A DNA stretch of 64,000 nt. Origin: Brevundimonas abyssalis TAR-001. GTDB lineage: Bacteria > Pseudomonadota > Alphaproteobacteria > Caulobacterales > Caulobacteraceae. Below are positions 27,737 to 36,085 of this stretch, piece after piece. The DNA is taken from positions 1-64,000 of the forward strand of contig NZ_BATC01000008.1 of assembly GCF_000466985.1 (NCBI RefSeq). The letters are read 5' to 3'. Both the position numbers and the translations under genes were made by a program. Every line of letters begins with the position of its first letter. Position 1 is the stretch's first letter. The notes beneath the pieces were generated by a model. It searched no databases and was not told where the DNA came from. It worked only from the letters and a program-made list of their open reading frames with translations.

Positions 27737-28624
27737 TCAGCCGGATTGAAGTTCGTGCAGGAAGGTCACCGCGCGTTGGGCGTGGGCGGCCGCGCTGAAG
27801 ACGAAACGCTTGTCGTCGCGCAGCACCCGGAGCCAGGACTCGACATAGGCGGCGTGATCGTCACGCGGTTCCAGATGGAGTTCGAGGTCGGCGCACAGGA
27901 ATGCTGCGCCCAATTCGGCGACCAGTTCCTCGCGAGCATAGCCTTCATCGCCGTGCCGACGACGCCCGAAGTCGCGGTCCAACCGACTGGCGTGGCGTGT
28001 CCAGTGGGTCATCTCGTGGCCGAGCGTGGCGTAATAGCTCCCGGCGTCGATGAAGGTCTCAAACGCCGGCATCTGGATAATGTCAGGCCCAGGCGCATAG
28101 AAGGCGCACCCGCCACCGTGCCGAACAACCGCCCCGGTCGCGCTGAAGAAGGCTTCGGCGCGGGCGATGCGATCGTCGGGGTTTTGGACGGGCGGCTTCA
28201 CCGGCGCGAAGGCCTCGGGGAGTCCCTCGATCTGTTCGGTGTTGAAAACTGTGTAGGCCTTCAGGAACGGAATGCGGGCCGTCTCGGGCTCGCCGACGTC
28301 AGAGATTTCCTCGCGGACGATGGTGTTGGCGTAGACCACGGTCGATCCGGTTTCGCCCTTGCGGACGTGGGCGCCAAGCGCGAGCGCCTGTCGGAAGGTC
28401 ATCCAGGTGGCGGAGACATAGCCTCGCGTCATGGCTTTCGACCAGAGAAGCAGGACGTTGACGCCATTGTAGGGCGTGCCGTCGTGGCGGAGCGGCCGGC
28501 TGACGGTTTCGCTGGCTGTCCAGGGCTGGGTCCACGGCCGGACCCCGGCTTCAAGCTGGGCGATGATCCGATCTGTGACGCGAGCGTAGAGATCGGGGCG
28601 AGCGGGTTCGTTGGGGCGCGTCAT
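27737..28624 (-). CDS. ardC: ArdC-like antirestriction protein
   Basis: 295 residues. The N-terminal ArdC domain (RPDLYARVTDRIIAQLEAGVRPW, NGVNVLLLW) binds single-stranded DNA in characterised relatives. The C-terminal zincin domain has YATLGHEMTHWTRH (HExxH) followed by AREELVAELGAAFLC with the third Glu ligand. ArdC protects incoming plasmid DNA from host restriction. It precedes DUF736 in reverse, a pairing usual on alphaproteobacterial plasmids and ICEs. Confidence 0.88.
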   Translation of the reverse strand: MTRPNEPARPDLYARVTDRIIAQLEAGVRPWTQPWTASETVSRPLRHDGTPYNGVNVLLLWSKAMTRGYVSATWMTFRQALALGAHVRKGETGSTVVYANTIVREEISDVGEPETARIPFLKAYTVFNTEQIEGLPEAFAPVKPPVQNPDDRIARAEAFFSATGAVVRHGGGCAFYAPGPDIIQMPAFETFIDAGSYYATLGHEMTHWTRHASRLDRDFGRRRHGDEGYAREELVAELGAAFLCADLELHLEPRDDHAAYVESWLRVLRDDKRFVFSAAAHAQRAVTFLHELQSG

Positions 28625-28691
28625 GGCGGCCTCCTCGGACGGGATGTGAAGGAAGGGGCGACGGCGCTTGGTCAGCGCCGCCGCGACTCGG

Positions 28692-28988
28692 TCAGCGAGA
28701 CCAGATCAGGCTGTGCCCGCCGTCGATCTCGACCAGAGAGGCGTAGATCGGAGCGGGGAAGCTGGGATCGTCGAGCTTGACCGAGAGGTAGTCGCGGTTC
28801 TCGCGGGACGTCTTCTTCCAGGCGGCGCCGAACTCGGTCTGGCCGGAGAAGATGCGGAAGTCGGGAGCCTTCTCGTCGGTCTTCTCGTTGGCCCGCAGAT
28901 TGGCGGACTTGACGTTGAGGGTGAGGGTCTTGATCGAACCGCTGTAGGTTCCGTCCGCTTGCTGGGTGAAGGTGCCGATGGTGGCCAT
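28692..28988 (-). CDS. DUF736 protein
   Basis: 98 residues: [48 protein letters not shown] and [24 protein letters not shown]. This is the complete DUF736 fold, common on conjugative elements next to ArdC and relaxase genes, function unknown. The start is set at MATIGTF because GGAGA precedes it. It lies about 67 bases upstream of ardC on the same strand. Confidence 0.85.
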   Translation of the reverse strand: MATIGTFTQQADGTYSGSIKTLTLNVKSANLRANEKTDEKAPDFRIFSGQTEFGAAWKKTSRENRDYLSVKLDDPSFPAPIYASLVEIDGGHSLIWSR

Positions 28989-29351
28989 GGTCGTCTCTCC
29001 TTGCTGATGTCGGGCCACGCCTGCCGCGGCCTCGATGGCGATCGACGGACCGGGAGACGGACGGCCCGCAGGTCGGAGCGCCGCAGGCGAGAGAGACCCC
29101 GAAGCGCACGCGAAGGACTGGGCGGGGCGTGTTTCTTGCTTGCGCGAGGAGGCCGTCAGGCCGGGGAAGAAACTCGCCCCGCCCGGTTGCGGAAGACGAC
29201 CGGCTTTCGGTCAGATCAAGCCATTGAGAGGCCGCGCACGGCTGAGCCCGCTGCCAGGAGAGCCGGCCCGTCCGCTCCTCGGTCAGCCGGCAAACGGACG
29301 GTCGGCGGCGACCTTACCCGCCCGTCATAGGCGCGCGCCCAACGCCCTGGC
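28989..29351. other. Noncoding stretch upstream of DUF736
   Basis: About 360 bases between the DUF736 start and the end of chrA. I see no convincing gene. The sequence is very GC-rich and presumably holds the promoter of the DUF736-ardC unit. Confidence 0.4.
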
Positions 29352-30593
29352 TCAGAGAAGAACGATGCCGGCGCCCCCCGCCGCCACGATCACCGCCACG
29401 ATGTTCAACCGACTGGTCCAAACGTAGAGCACCGCCAGCGACGCCGCGAAAATCCCCACGCCGATGACCAGGGGAGAGATCCGTTCGCTCGTCGCCAGGG
29501 CGAGTTCGACGGTCGTCGCCGCGATCAGGCCCACCACGGCGGCGGTGATGCCCTCCAGCAAGGCGTGCAGTCGCTTGTCCTCCAGCACGGCCTCCAGACG
29601 ATCATACAGGACCAGGGAGAAGCCGAACGCCGGCAGGAACACCCCCGCCGTCATCACCACCGCGCCGACCGGCCCGCCGCCGACATAGCCCACGAAGGTG
29701 GCGAAGATGATTAGTGGAGCGGGCAGCACCCCCGACAGGGCCAAGCCGTCGAGGAACTGTCCATCGGTCATCCAGCCTCGCCCCACGGCGTCGTTGCGGA
29801 TGAACGGGATGGCCGTATAGGCACCGCCGAAGGTGAGCAGTCCGGCCTTCAGGCCGGACGCGAACAAGGACAGGAGCGAGGCATCGACCGCTCCGGTCAC
29901 GATCGGCGCAATGTCGAGGTCCGCTGTCGAACCCGACGACGTCACGACCCAGGCCAGCGCGACCGCGACGATGAAGACCAACGCGGCCAGGATCCCACGC
30001 CCCAGCGCCAGAAGCGCATAGACGAGCCCGGCCGCTGGCAGGGTGATCCAGAACGGCGTCCCCGCGAAGGCCGCCAAGCCGCAGACGACGGCGATGACCC
30101 AGAGCCAGCGATTGCGCAGAACGTGTTCGCCGATGCGATGCACGGCCCGGACGATGAGCGCGATGACGGCCGCCTGGATGCCGAGGAAGGCGGCTCCCAG
30201 CGCCGTCCCGTCGATGTCGAGGGCGAAATAGGCCCAAGACAGCCCCATCATCAGCAGGAAGCCCGGCAGCATGAAGCCCAGGCCAGCCAGCACGCCGCCG
30301 ATGCGGCCCCTGGCCCGCATGCCGAGATGGACGCAAAGTTCGTGCGCCTCTGGGCCCGGCAGGGCCTGCATGACGGCCAGCAGGCGGTTGAAGCGGGGGC
30401 TGGATATCCAGCGCTCCTCGTCGACCAGCTCGCGGCGGATCATGGCGATCTGGGCGACGGGTCCGCCCCAGGCCATGAAGCCGAACTTCAGGAAGCGGAG
30501 GAACAGCGCGGCGTACCCGAGCGGGGGCGGCTGCGGATCGGCGGCGACGCGATCCAGCGACGCGCTCACGGCCGCTTCCGCAGGGTGGCCCAT
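29352..30593 (-). CDS. chrA: Chromate efflux transporter ChrA
   Basis: 413 residues with ten to twelve membrane helices and the two homologous halves of the CHR family. Conserved blocks: FLRFLKFGFMAWGGPVAQIAMIRRELVDEERW and MQALPGPEAHELCVHLG in the N half, FGGAYTAIPFIRND and LALSGVLPAPLIIFATFVGY in the C half. It exports chromate from the cytoplasm. Its first 28 bases overlap a methyltransferase gene upstream, so the two are co-transcribed. No chrB regulator is nearby. Confidence 0.92.
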   Translation of the reverse strand: MGHPAEAAVSASLDRVAADPQPPPLGYAALFLRFLKFGFMAWGGPVAQIAMIRRELVDEERWISSPRFNRLLAVMQALPGPEAHELCVHLGMRARGRIGGVLAGLGFMLPGFLLMMGLSWAYFALDIDGTALGAAFLGIQAAVIALIVRAVHRIGEHVLRNRWLWVIAVVCGLAAFAGTPFWITLPAAGLVYALLALGRGILAALVFIVAVALAWVVTSSGSTADLDIAPIVTGAVDASLLSLFASGLKAGLLTFGGAYTAIPFIRNDAVGRGWMTDGQFLDGLALSGVLPAPLIIFATFVGYVGGGPVGAVVMTAGVFLPAFGFSLVLYDRLEAVLEDKRLHALLEGITAAVVGLIAATTVELALATSERISPLVIGVGIFAASLAVLYVWTSRLNIVAVIVAAGGAGIVLL

Positions 30594-31186
30594 GTGAAGG
30601 CCTGAAACCCTCCGGCCGGGGTCCGGTGATAATCCGTCCAGTGGTCCACGAGATCGAAATCGACCTCGAACTCACGGTGCAATCCGGCCACGTCGTAGCG
30701 GCGGACCGGCAGTCCGCTGCATCGGTCGGGCCCTTCCGGCGCGAAGGTGGCGATGATCACATGGCCATCGGGCGCCAGGCCGGCCGCCAAGGCCCGCCGG
30801 TAGGCCGCTCGCGCCTCGACCGTGATCAGGAAATGAAAGACTGCTCGGTCGTGCCAGAGATCGTAGCGCCGCTTCGCCCGCCAGGTGACGATGTCGGCGA
30901 CGCGCCAGTCCACCCGATCCGCTCGCGCGCCCAGGCGCGCTTTCGAGACCTCCAGGGCTTCCTCTGCGATGTCCAGGACGGTCAGGTCGCTCCAGCCCAG
31001 ATCGAGCAGCCGGTCCACCAGGGCCGACGCGCCTCCGCCGACATCGATCAGTGACCGGCGCGGACCGGCGCCCACGCGGCGCAGCGCCTCAAGCGAGGCG
31101 GTCGGGGTCGCCTCGAACCAGCTGACCTGATCGGACGTCTTCGACCGATAGACGTCGTTCCAACGGTCGCCGTCATGACCGGTCAT
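30566..31186 (-). CDS. Class I SAM-dependent methyltransferase
   Basis: 206 residues. It begins MTGHDGDRWNDVYRSKTSDQVSWFE, the usual start of a small methyltransferase family, with SAM motif RRSLIDVGGGASALVDRLLDLGW and HDRAVFHFL in motif IV. Relatives often sit beside metal or oxyanion resistance genes. The substrate is not known. It overlaps chrA on the same strand, so the pair may act or be regulated together. Confidence 0.78.
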   Translation of the reverse strand: MTGHDGDRWNDVYRSKTSDQVSWFEATPTASLEALRRVGAGPRRSLIDVGGGASALVDRLLDLGWSDLTVLDIAEEALEVSKARLGARADRVDWRVADIVTWRAKRRYDLWHDRAVFHFLITVEARAAYRRALAAGLAPDGHVIIATFAPEGPDRCSGLPVRRYDVAGLHREFEVDFDLVDHWTDYHRTPAGGFQAFTWATLRKRP

Positions 31187-31215
31187 GGATTTCGGCGAGT
31201 CCCTGTAGGTTCAAA

Positions 31216-32133
31216 TCAAGCCCCAGCGTCATCGTCGACCTCGTCGCGCAGTTGCACCAGCCGCTCTTCACAGACCATCTCCGCCAGCCCACGCAGCACC
31301 TCTACCCGTTCCGTCAACCAGGCCAGTTCCTCGTCGCTGATCTTGTAGTGCTTGGAGTAGCGCGCCTTGACGTATGCTTCGCGCAACAGCTCGAAGCAGC
31401 GCCGCTCGAACTTGCTCTCACGCGGCCACGCCGCCGTGAGGCGCGCGTCGATCGCCTCGCCCTTCTTGCGTAGAAAGGCGAGGTTGTGCGCTTTGCCGCT
31501 ATACAGCGTCACCACCAGCAAGATGCAGTGGTAAAGGTGCTCAGCAGCCTGATGAAGAAGGAAGGCCGCCCAGTTGCGGTCTCCCATCTCGATATAAAAC
31601 TTCGCGCCAGCCTGCGCTCCGGTGGCGCTGGTGATCCACTTCTCGAAATGCTGCTCGGCTTCCGCCAGCGCCACCTGCGCCTTAAGGTCCGCTGGCTTGT
31701 GCAGCTTGGCGCCAGGCGTGTCGTGCAGAACCACGCCCTCCCGCACGATGTCGGCGAAGAAGTAGCGACCCCGGTCCAACTGCTCGTTCACGTCGTCCAG
31801 GCTGTGAACGATCAGGCTGACCGGTGTCTTGATGTCCGGCCCCAAGGGCATCAGCCGGTTTTCGGCGTCATGCCAGAACTCGCCGTCGGTCAGGTCTTCG
31901 TGGTCGACCACGATCAGCAGGTCGAAGTCGGAGAAGTAGCGGCCGACCGGATCGTGCACCCAGTCGCCGCGCGCGTATGATCCGTAGAGGATGATCTTGA
32001 GGATATTGCCGTTCTTCAGCCGCGCGGCCCGGCGCGTCGAGATCGCCTCCTCGAACGACTCCCGAACCACCTCCACCACCCGGCGCAATTCCGCCTGCTT
32101 GCGCAGCGGCAGATGATCGAGACTCTTCTTCAT
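31216..32133 (-). CDS. Nucleotidyltransferase-HEPN fusion protein
   Basis: 305 residues from MKKSLDHLPLRKQ. The N-terminal half is a minimal nucleotidyltransferase: IILYGSYARGDWVHDPVG then SDFDLLIVVD, the GS...DxD metal site. The C-terminal half is helical and HEPN-like, with WAAFLLHQAAEHLYHCILL and an R-x4-H-like ARYSKHY. In two-gene MNT-HEPN systems these are antitoxin and toxin; here they are one chain. It might be an RNase-type toxin with a built-in modifier, or an unrelated resistance enzyme. Confidence 0.75.
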   Translation of the reverse strand: MKKSLDHLPLRKQAELRRVVEVVRESFEEAISTRRAARLKNGNILKIILYGSYARGDWVHDPVGRYFSDFDLLIVVDHEDLTDGEFWHDAENRLMPLGPDIKTPVSLIVHSLDDVNEQLDRGRYFFADIVREGVVLHDTPGAKLHKPADLKAQVALAEAEQHFEKWITSATGAQAGAKFYIEMGDRNWAAFLLHQAAEHLYHCILLVVTLYSGKAHNLAFLRKKGEAIDARLTAAWPRESKFERRCFELLREAYVKARYSKHYKISDEELAWLTERVEVLRGLAEMVCEERLVQLRDEVDDDAGA

Positions 32134-32202
32134 CGCCAGAGTCTCCCTGATGGCGGCTCGAACAGCAAGCCTCGCGTCCAAGTGGAGCGCGCGTCGTGAA
32201 TC

Positions 32203-32565
32203 CTAGGCGTTGTGGATCAAACGGAGCAGTGTCCCGTCGAGGTCGATCAAGGCACCAATGCGCAGTCCTGATGCTTCGACGGCGGGCGCGTGAAGCCGGG
32301 GCGCTCCCCAGCACTGCCCGGGCAGGCCGGCGGCCTTGCAGACGGCGTAAAAGCCGTCGAGGTTGTCGAGATGTAGGCAGCAGCTGAACGAACTGGTCGT
32401 CGGGTCGAGGTCGGCATAGGGAAAGAACTCAAGCGTGAGATCGCCGCGCTTGAGGATCATCCAGCCCTCGTCGCGCCAGCCTTCGACGAAGCCCAACGCC
32501 GCATAGAACCGCGACGTGAGTTCGAAATCCCGCGAGGGTAGATTCGGCGTGGCGTGATCGGTCAT
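32203..32565 (-). CDS. VOC-family protein (bleomycin-resistance-like)
   Basis: 120 residues. MTDHATPNLPSRDFELTSRFYAALGF is the start of a glyoxalase/VOC fold; a later strand reads LRIGALIDLDGTLLRLI. Small VOC proteins may bind bleomycin-type drugs or metal-dependent substrates; which applies is not clear. It follows the GDCCVxC gene by 9 bases and is probably the last gene of the mercury-linked unit. Confidence 0.75.
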   Translation of the reverse strand: MTDHATPNLPSRDFELTSRFYAALGFVEGWRDEGWMILKRGDLTLEFFPYADLDPTTSSFSCCLHLDNLDGFYAVCKAAGLPGQCWGAPRLHAPAVEASGLRIGALIDLDGTLLRLIHNA

Positions 32566-32574
32566 GGACTGAGC

Positions 32575-32793
32575 CTAGCCGCAACATCCCTTGCCATCCA
32601 CCTGAACCGGCGGACAGGCGGTGTCGCCATAGGAGCAGAAGACGCAGCAGTCTCCGGGCAGGGGCCTTAGCTGGCGCCTGCATCCGAGGCAGTTGTAGAA
32701 CCAGAGGCAGGCGTCGGTCGGCATCGTCTCCGTCGCGGCGTGGCGGCAGTGCGGACAGACGAGCGTCGAGGTCAGAACCACGGGCGTGCTCAT
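32575..32793 (-). CDS. GDCCVxC-motif small Cys-rich protein
   Basis: 72 residues with twelve Cys: LVCPHCRH, YNCLGCRRQ, PGDCCVFCSYGDTACPP and KGCCG. PGDCCVFC is the defining motif of the GDCCVxC family, known mainly from mercury and heavy-metal operons. It probably binds metal ions in the cytoplasm. The start overlaps the stop of merT by 4 bases (ATGA). Confidence 0.85.
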   Translation of the reverse strand: MSTPVVLTSTLVCPHCRHAATETMPTDACLWFYNCLGCRRQLRPLPGDCCVFCSYGDTACPPVQVDGKGCCG

Positions 32794-33176
32794 CGGAGGG
32801 CTGCCAAGCGCAGCATGAGGAATGGTTCAATCAGGGGTTCCCAGACGAAGGCCGTCGCCACAAGAGCCGTCGCAACTACTAGAACCCAGAAGGACAGACG
32901 CGATGGCCGGTCGCAGCTCGCATCGGTTCGGCAGCGCCGCAAGCGCCAAAAGTGCAGCAGCCAGCCCACCGCGACGATGAGCAGGGCGATCGGGGTCAGC
33001 GTATGGCGCAGGCCCGCGAGCATCGCCGCGCCGGCGAAGGAAAGCCCGACGACGGACAGAGCTAGCGGCAGGACGCAGCAGGCGGCCCAAGCGAGAACCG
33101 ACGCCGCGCCGGCAATAGCGGCTGAGGCGCCGACGGCAATTTCGGCCTTGTCGCGGTCGGTAGGATCGGGAGTCAT
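32790..33176 (-). CDS. merT: MerT-like mercuric ion transporter
   Basis: About 128 residues from the ATG preceded by AGGAGC. Three to four helices; the first has SVLAWAACCVLPLALSVVG, whose Cys pair is the MerT Hg(II) site. Another Cys pair-like segment, RRCRTDASCDR, lies on a loop. It moves Hg(II) into the cell. No mercuric reductase (merA) or merP is in the window, so uptake without reduction would be odd unless those genes lie elsewhere. Confidence 0.78.
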   Translation of the reverse strand: MTPDPTDRDKAEIAVGASAAIAGAASVLAWAACCVLPLALSVVGLSFAGAAMLAGLRHTLTPIALLIVAVGWLLHFWRLRRCRTDASCDRPSRLSFWVLVVATALVATAFVWEPLIEPFLMLRLAALR

Positions 33177-33212
33177 CGGCAGCTCCTGTTCAGCGCCAGT
33201 CACCCGCTCTAC

Positions 33213-33233
33213 AACCCGTAGCGGCTACGGGTT
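33213..33233. promoter_or_regulatory. MerR-type operator in the merT promoter
   Basis: A perfect palindrome with 9-bp arms AACCCGTAG and CTACGGGTT separated by CGG. On the minus strand it lies between TTGAAC (-35) and TAGAGC (-10) with a 19-base spacer, the overlong spacing that MerR proteins correct by twisting DNA. Confidence 0.85.
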
Positions 33234-33241
33234 CAAGAGTG

Positions 33242-33640
33242 ATGTGTGCGATGAAAATCGGCGAACTGTCGGCGCGGGCGGGGGTCCACCTCGAAACGAT
33301 CCGCTATTATGAACGGATCGGGCTTTTACCTCCGCCTGGACGGACCAGCAACGGTCATCGCCGTTATGGGTAGCAGGAGGCCCAGCAACTGCGCTTCATC
33401 CGGCGGGCGCGTGATCTGGGCTTTGGGATTCCCACGATCCGCGATCTCGTGGCGCTTAGCGATGCCGAGACTGAAGCCTGCGGGGCTGTGCGGGACTTGA
33501 TGCGGAGCCATCTGGAATTGGTGGATGAGAAGATCGCCGACCTCGAGCGGCTGGGAACGGTGCTGGGTCGCGCCCTCGACGGCTGCGAGGACGGCGATCA
33601 GGCGCGCTGCCCCGTCATCGAGGCGCTCGGCGCCGGGTGA
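33242..33640 (+). pseudogene. merR: MerR-family regulator with internal stop codon
   Basis: The frame from 33251 reads MKIGELSARAGVHLETIRYYERIGLLPPPGR...HRRYG, then TAG at 33371-33373 where relatives have Glu or Gln, then QEAQQLRFIRRARDLGFGI and on to GCEDGDQARCPVIEAL. All MerR parts are present: winged HTH, dimer helix and C-terminal Cys pair for metal. The change is a substitution, unlike the single-base losses elsewhere. ATG at 33242 is an alternative start. If real, the merT operon has lost its activator. Confidence 0.8.
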
Positions 33641-34106
33641 GTTTCGTCGGTTGACGCCTTTGCGCAGAGGCGGCGCCGCATGCGAGGCTCGTTTCAGTGT
33701 CGGGACGCGGTGATGGTGACGGCGGCTCGCGACAGGCCTCTTCGCAGCGGCAGCATTCGTCGGCGCAGAGGCGGCAGTGCTCGTGCTTGTCGGCGTGCTT
33801 GTCGCATTCGGCGGCGCAGTCGGCACAGGCCTGGGCGCAGGCTTCCAACATGCGCTTGATGAGGGCCTCATTGCCGCCCGCGCGCCGCGCGGCCAGACCG
33901 CCCGTGACGAGACAGACATCGGCGCAGTCCAGGTTCAGGCGGATGCACTGGGTCAGGTCCGCCACTATCTTCTCGGCCAGGCAGGCGTCGGCGCAAATGC
34001 GGCAGACGGCGGCGCAGCCGTAGGCGGCCTCGATGGCGCGAACGAGGGAGTCGTTGACGTCGCCTCGCACGTCGGGGTGGCTGTTGATCATCGGTTGGAT
34101 ATGCAT
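33615..34106 (-). CDS. Csp-family copper storage protein (copy 1)
   Basis: A four-helix bundle protein with Cys lined along the helices: AAYGCAAVCRICADACLAE, LDCADVCLVTG, LEACAQACADCAAECDKHADKHEHCRLCADECCRCEEACR. These are hallmarks of cytosolic Csp3-type proteins that hold many Cu(I) ions. The Arg-rich tail after ACREPP is longer than in copy 2 and may come from a nearby frameshift. Its end overlaps the end of the merR gene. It is a close paralogue of the gene at 44082. Confidence 0.88.
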   Translation of the reverse strand: MHIQPMINSHPDVRGDVNDSLVRAIEAAYGCAAVCRICADACLAEKIVADLTQCIRLNLDCADVCLVTGGLAARRAGGNEALIKRMLEACAQACADCAAECDKHADKHEHCRLCADECCRCEEACREPPSPSPRPDTETSLACGAASAQRRQPTKLTRRRAPR

Positions 34107-34265
34107 GGGAAGCTCCTCACGGTTCCCGGAACAAGTCAGACCGATTGCCGCTGTTCCCGCGCCTGGCGTTCCCTATTCATCCGCGAGCCCCGCCGACGGC
34201 GGCGCGAGCGTCTGGCCTTGTCGGATAACGGGCGCGGGACCGCTGACGCGGCCCCGGCTTTCCCG

Positions 34266-34330
34266 CCTATTCCGCCGCGAACGGAGCGTCCGTCGCCTGC
34301 TCAGCCGCCGGACCGAGTTGCGCCCGTCAA
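34266..34330 (-). pseudogene. Orphan 3' end of a parB-like gene
   Basis: On the minus strand the frame reads GPAAEQATDAPFAAE and stops; the full parB-like gene at 44875 ends in EDAYPFAAE. CCTATTCCGCCGCGAACGGA is shared with 44874-44893. A hairpin with complementary arms (CGGGACCGC and GCGGCCCCG) follows the stop, as it does after the full gene. This marks a duplicated csp-parB junction. Confidence 0.6.
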
Positions 34331-34353
34331 CCGGTCGTGCGAAGGTCTTCCGC

Positions 34354-34713
34354 ATGTGGAATGTCATCCGCACATTCATCATCGCCTTGGCGTTCGTTGG
34401 CTTTCTTGACCAGTCGATGGCGCGCGCCGCTCCGTTGCCTGTCGCTGCCGACGCGGTCGAGATGTCCTCGGACTGCGCGGAAATGGCGATGGACCAAGCC
34501 GACCCATCAGACGGGAAACGCATGCCGTGCGACGAGATGACGCCGGAGTGCATGGTCCAGATGGGATGCACGGCGGTTTCGCCGGTGCTGAGGCCTGAAT
34601 CGATACTGTCTCATCCGTCGGTGGGCGTACCAGCGGCCTACGACCGGGTGGTGACGCGCCTGACGGGGACGACCCCGTGTCCGCTTCGAGATCCTCCCAG
34701 ACTCCAGCCCTGA
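34354..34713 (+). CDS. Small exported protein with PCDEMTPEC motif (paralogue of 6760)
   Basis: 119 residues. MWNVIRTFIIALAFVGFLDQ is a signal peptide; the mature part has SSDCAEMAMDQ, MPCDEMTPECMVQMGC and a Pro-rich end. It shares order and spacing of these motifs with the protein encoded at 6760-7122. It lies 100 bases ahead of the cus operon in the same direction and is likely co-expressed. A role as periplasmic metal binder is inferred. Confidence 0.62.
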   Translation: MWNVIRTFIIALAFVGFLDQSMARAAPLPVAADAVEMSSDCAEMAMDQADPSDGKRMPCDEMTPECMVQMGCTAVSPVLRPESILSHPSVGVPAAYDRVVTRLTGTTPCPLRDPPRLQP

Positions 34714-34813
34714 CACTGTCTTCGCGGGCGGCGCACCATTGGACGCCGACCATTCGAGCAGCTGAACCCGTAGCCTGACGGCGACGGGTCCGAGGGTTTC
34801 GGAGTTCCTTGTC

Positions 34814-36085
34814 GTGTTAAAATCATCTGCCGGTCGGGCGCGCCGCGGCGCGCCGCTCTGGCTCCGCGCCGCATCGTTCGGCGGCTGCGCCTTGCTCATC
34901 GCAGGCTCGGTCCAGGCTGAACCTCTGACGTTCGAACAGGCCTTGGAGGCCAGCTCGGACGCGCCGTCCCTGCGCGCCAGCGAACTGGGCGTGGACGCCG
35001 CCCGGGCCTCTGCGATCGCCGCCGGTCGGCTGCCGGATCCCCGCCTGCGCGTCGGCCTGAGCAACTATCCGGTGTCGGGTCCTTCGGCCGGCCGGTTCGA
35101 CGAGAGCGCGATGACCATGTTTCAGGTCGGCGTTCAGCAGGATGTTCCAAGCCGGGCGCGCCGGCGCGCCGAACGTGAAGTCGCCGGGGCGGATGTCGAC
35201 GTGGCCCGGGCGAGGGCGGCGACCACCCTCTGGGAGGTGCGCATCGCCGCCGGCCAGGCCTGGATTGATCTGCACTACGCCGAGCGCCGGCTGGCCGTCC
35301 TCGATGAGCTTCTGGCGTCGCTCGAGCCGCTCTGGGAGGCGGCGCCCGCCGCGGTGGCGTCATCCCGGCTCCGCCCGGCCCAGGCCCTCGGACCTGTGGA
35401 GTTGAAGGCCGATCTTGAGGACAGGCGCGACGGCCTGGACGCGAACATCGCCGAGGCGCGCGCTGGACTTTCGCGCTGGACCGGCGATCCGGCGCCGACA
35501 ACGGACGGCCCGCCGCCGGACATCGATCTCGATCCGACCGCCCGGCGCATCAGCCTTGCGGACCTGCCGCCCCTGCGGGCCTACCGCGCCGCCGCCGAGC
35601 GCGCCGAGGCGGATGTCGATCTGGCCCGCGCGGGCCGGCGGCCCGACTGGTCGTTCGAGGTGGGTTATTCGCGCCGCGACCCGATGTTCGGCGATCTCGT
35701 CTCCGTCGGCGCCAGCGTCCGCCTCCCGCTGTTTCAATCGACACGACAGGCGCCGCTGATCACCGCCCGCGCAGCCGATGCGCGACGCGTCGCCGCCGAG
35801 CGTGAGGCGCTCGAGCGCGCCCTCTCGGCGGAGCTCCAGGGCGATCTGGCCCGGTACGAATCGGCGCGAACGCGCTGGATCCGGGCGAGGGACGTGGTCC
35901 TGCCCAACCTGCGCTCCCGCGCCGATGTCGAGACCGCCGGCTATGCGGCCGGCTCCGCGGACATGTCCGGGGTCATCGACGCCTTTACCGCCCTGGCCAA
36001 TGCCCGCCTCGACGCCCTGGACCGGGAAGCCGAGGTGGCGCGGCTCGCCGTCCAGATCACCCTGACCTACGGGAGCGGCCAATGA
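34814..36085 (+). CDS. cusC: TolC-like outer membrane factor of a Cus/Czc efflux system
   Basis: 423 residues from GTG. A signal-like N-terminus (ASFGGCALLIAGSVQA) precedes EPLTFEQALEASSDAPSLRASELGVDAARASAIAAGRLPDP, the typical start of an outer membrane efflux protein, and two coiled-coil-rich OEP repeats. It forms the channel through which the RND pump ejects Cu(I)/Ag(I) or divalent metals. It overlaps the next gene by 4 bases. Confidence 0.88.
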   Translation: MLKSSAGRARRGAPLWLRAASFGGCALLIAGSVQAEPLTFEQALEASSDAPSLRASELGVDAARASAIAAGRLPDPRLRVGLSNYPVSGPSAGRFDESAMTMFQVGVQQDVPSRARRRAEREVAGADVDVARARAATTLWEVRIAAGQAWIDLHYAERRLAVLDELLASLEPLWEAAPAAVASSRLRPAQALGPVELKADLEDRRDGLDANIAEARAGLSRWTGDPAPTTDGPPPDIDLDPTARRISLADLPPLRAYRAAAERAEADVDLARAGRRPDWSFEVGYSRRDPMFGDLVSVGASVRLPLFQSTRQAPLITARAADARRVAAEREALERALSAELQGDLARYESARTRWIRARDVVLPNLRSRADVETAGYAAGSADMSGVIDAFTALANARLDALDREAEVARLAVQITLTYGSGQ

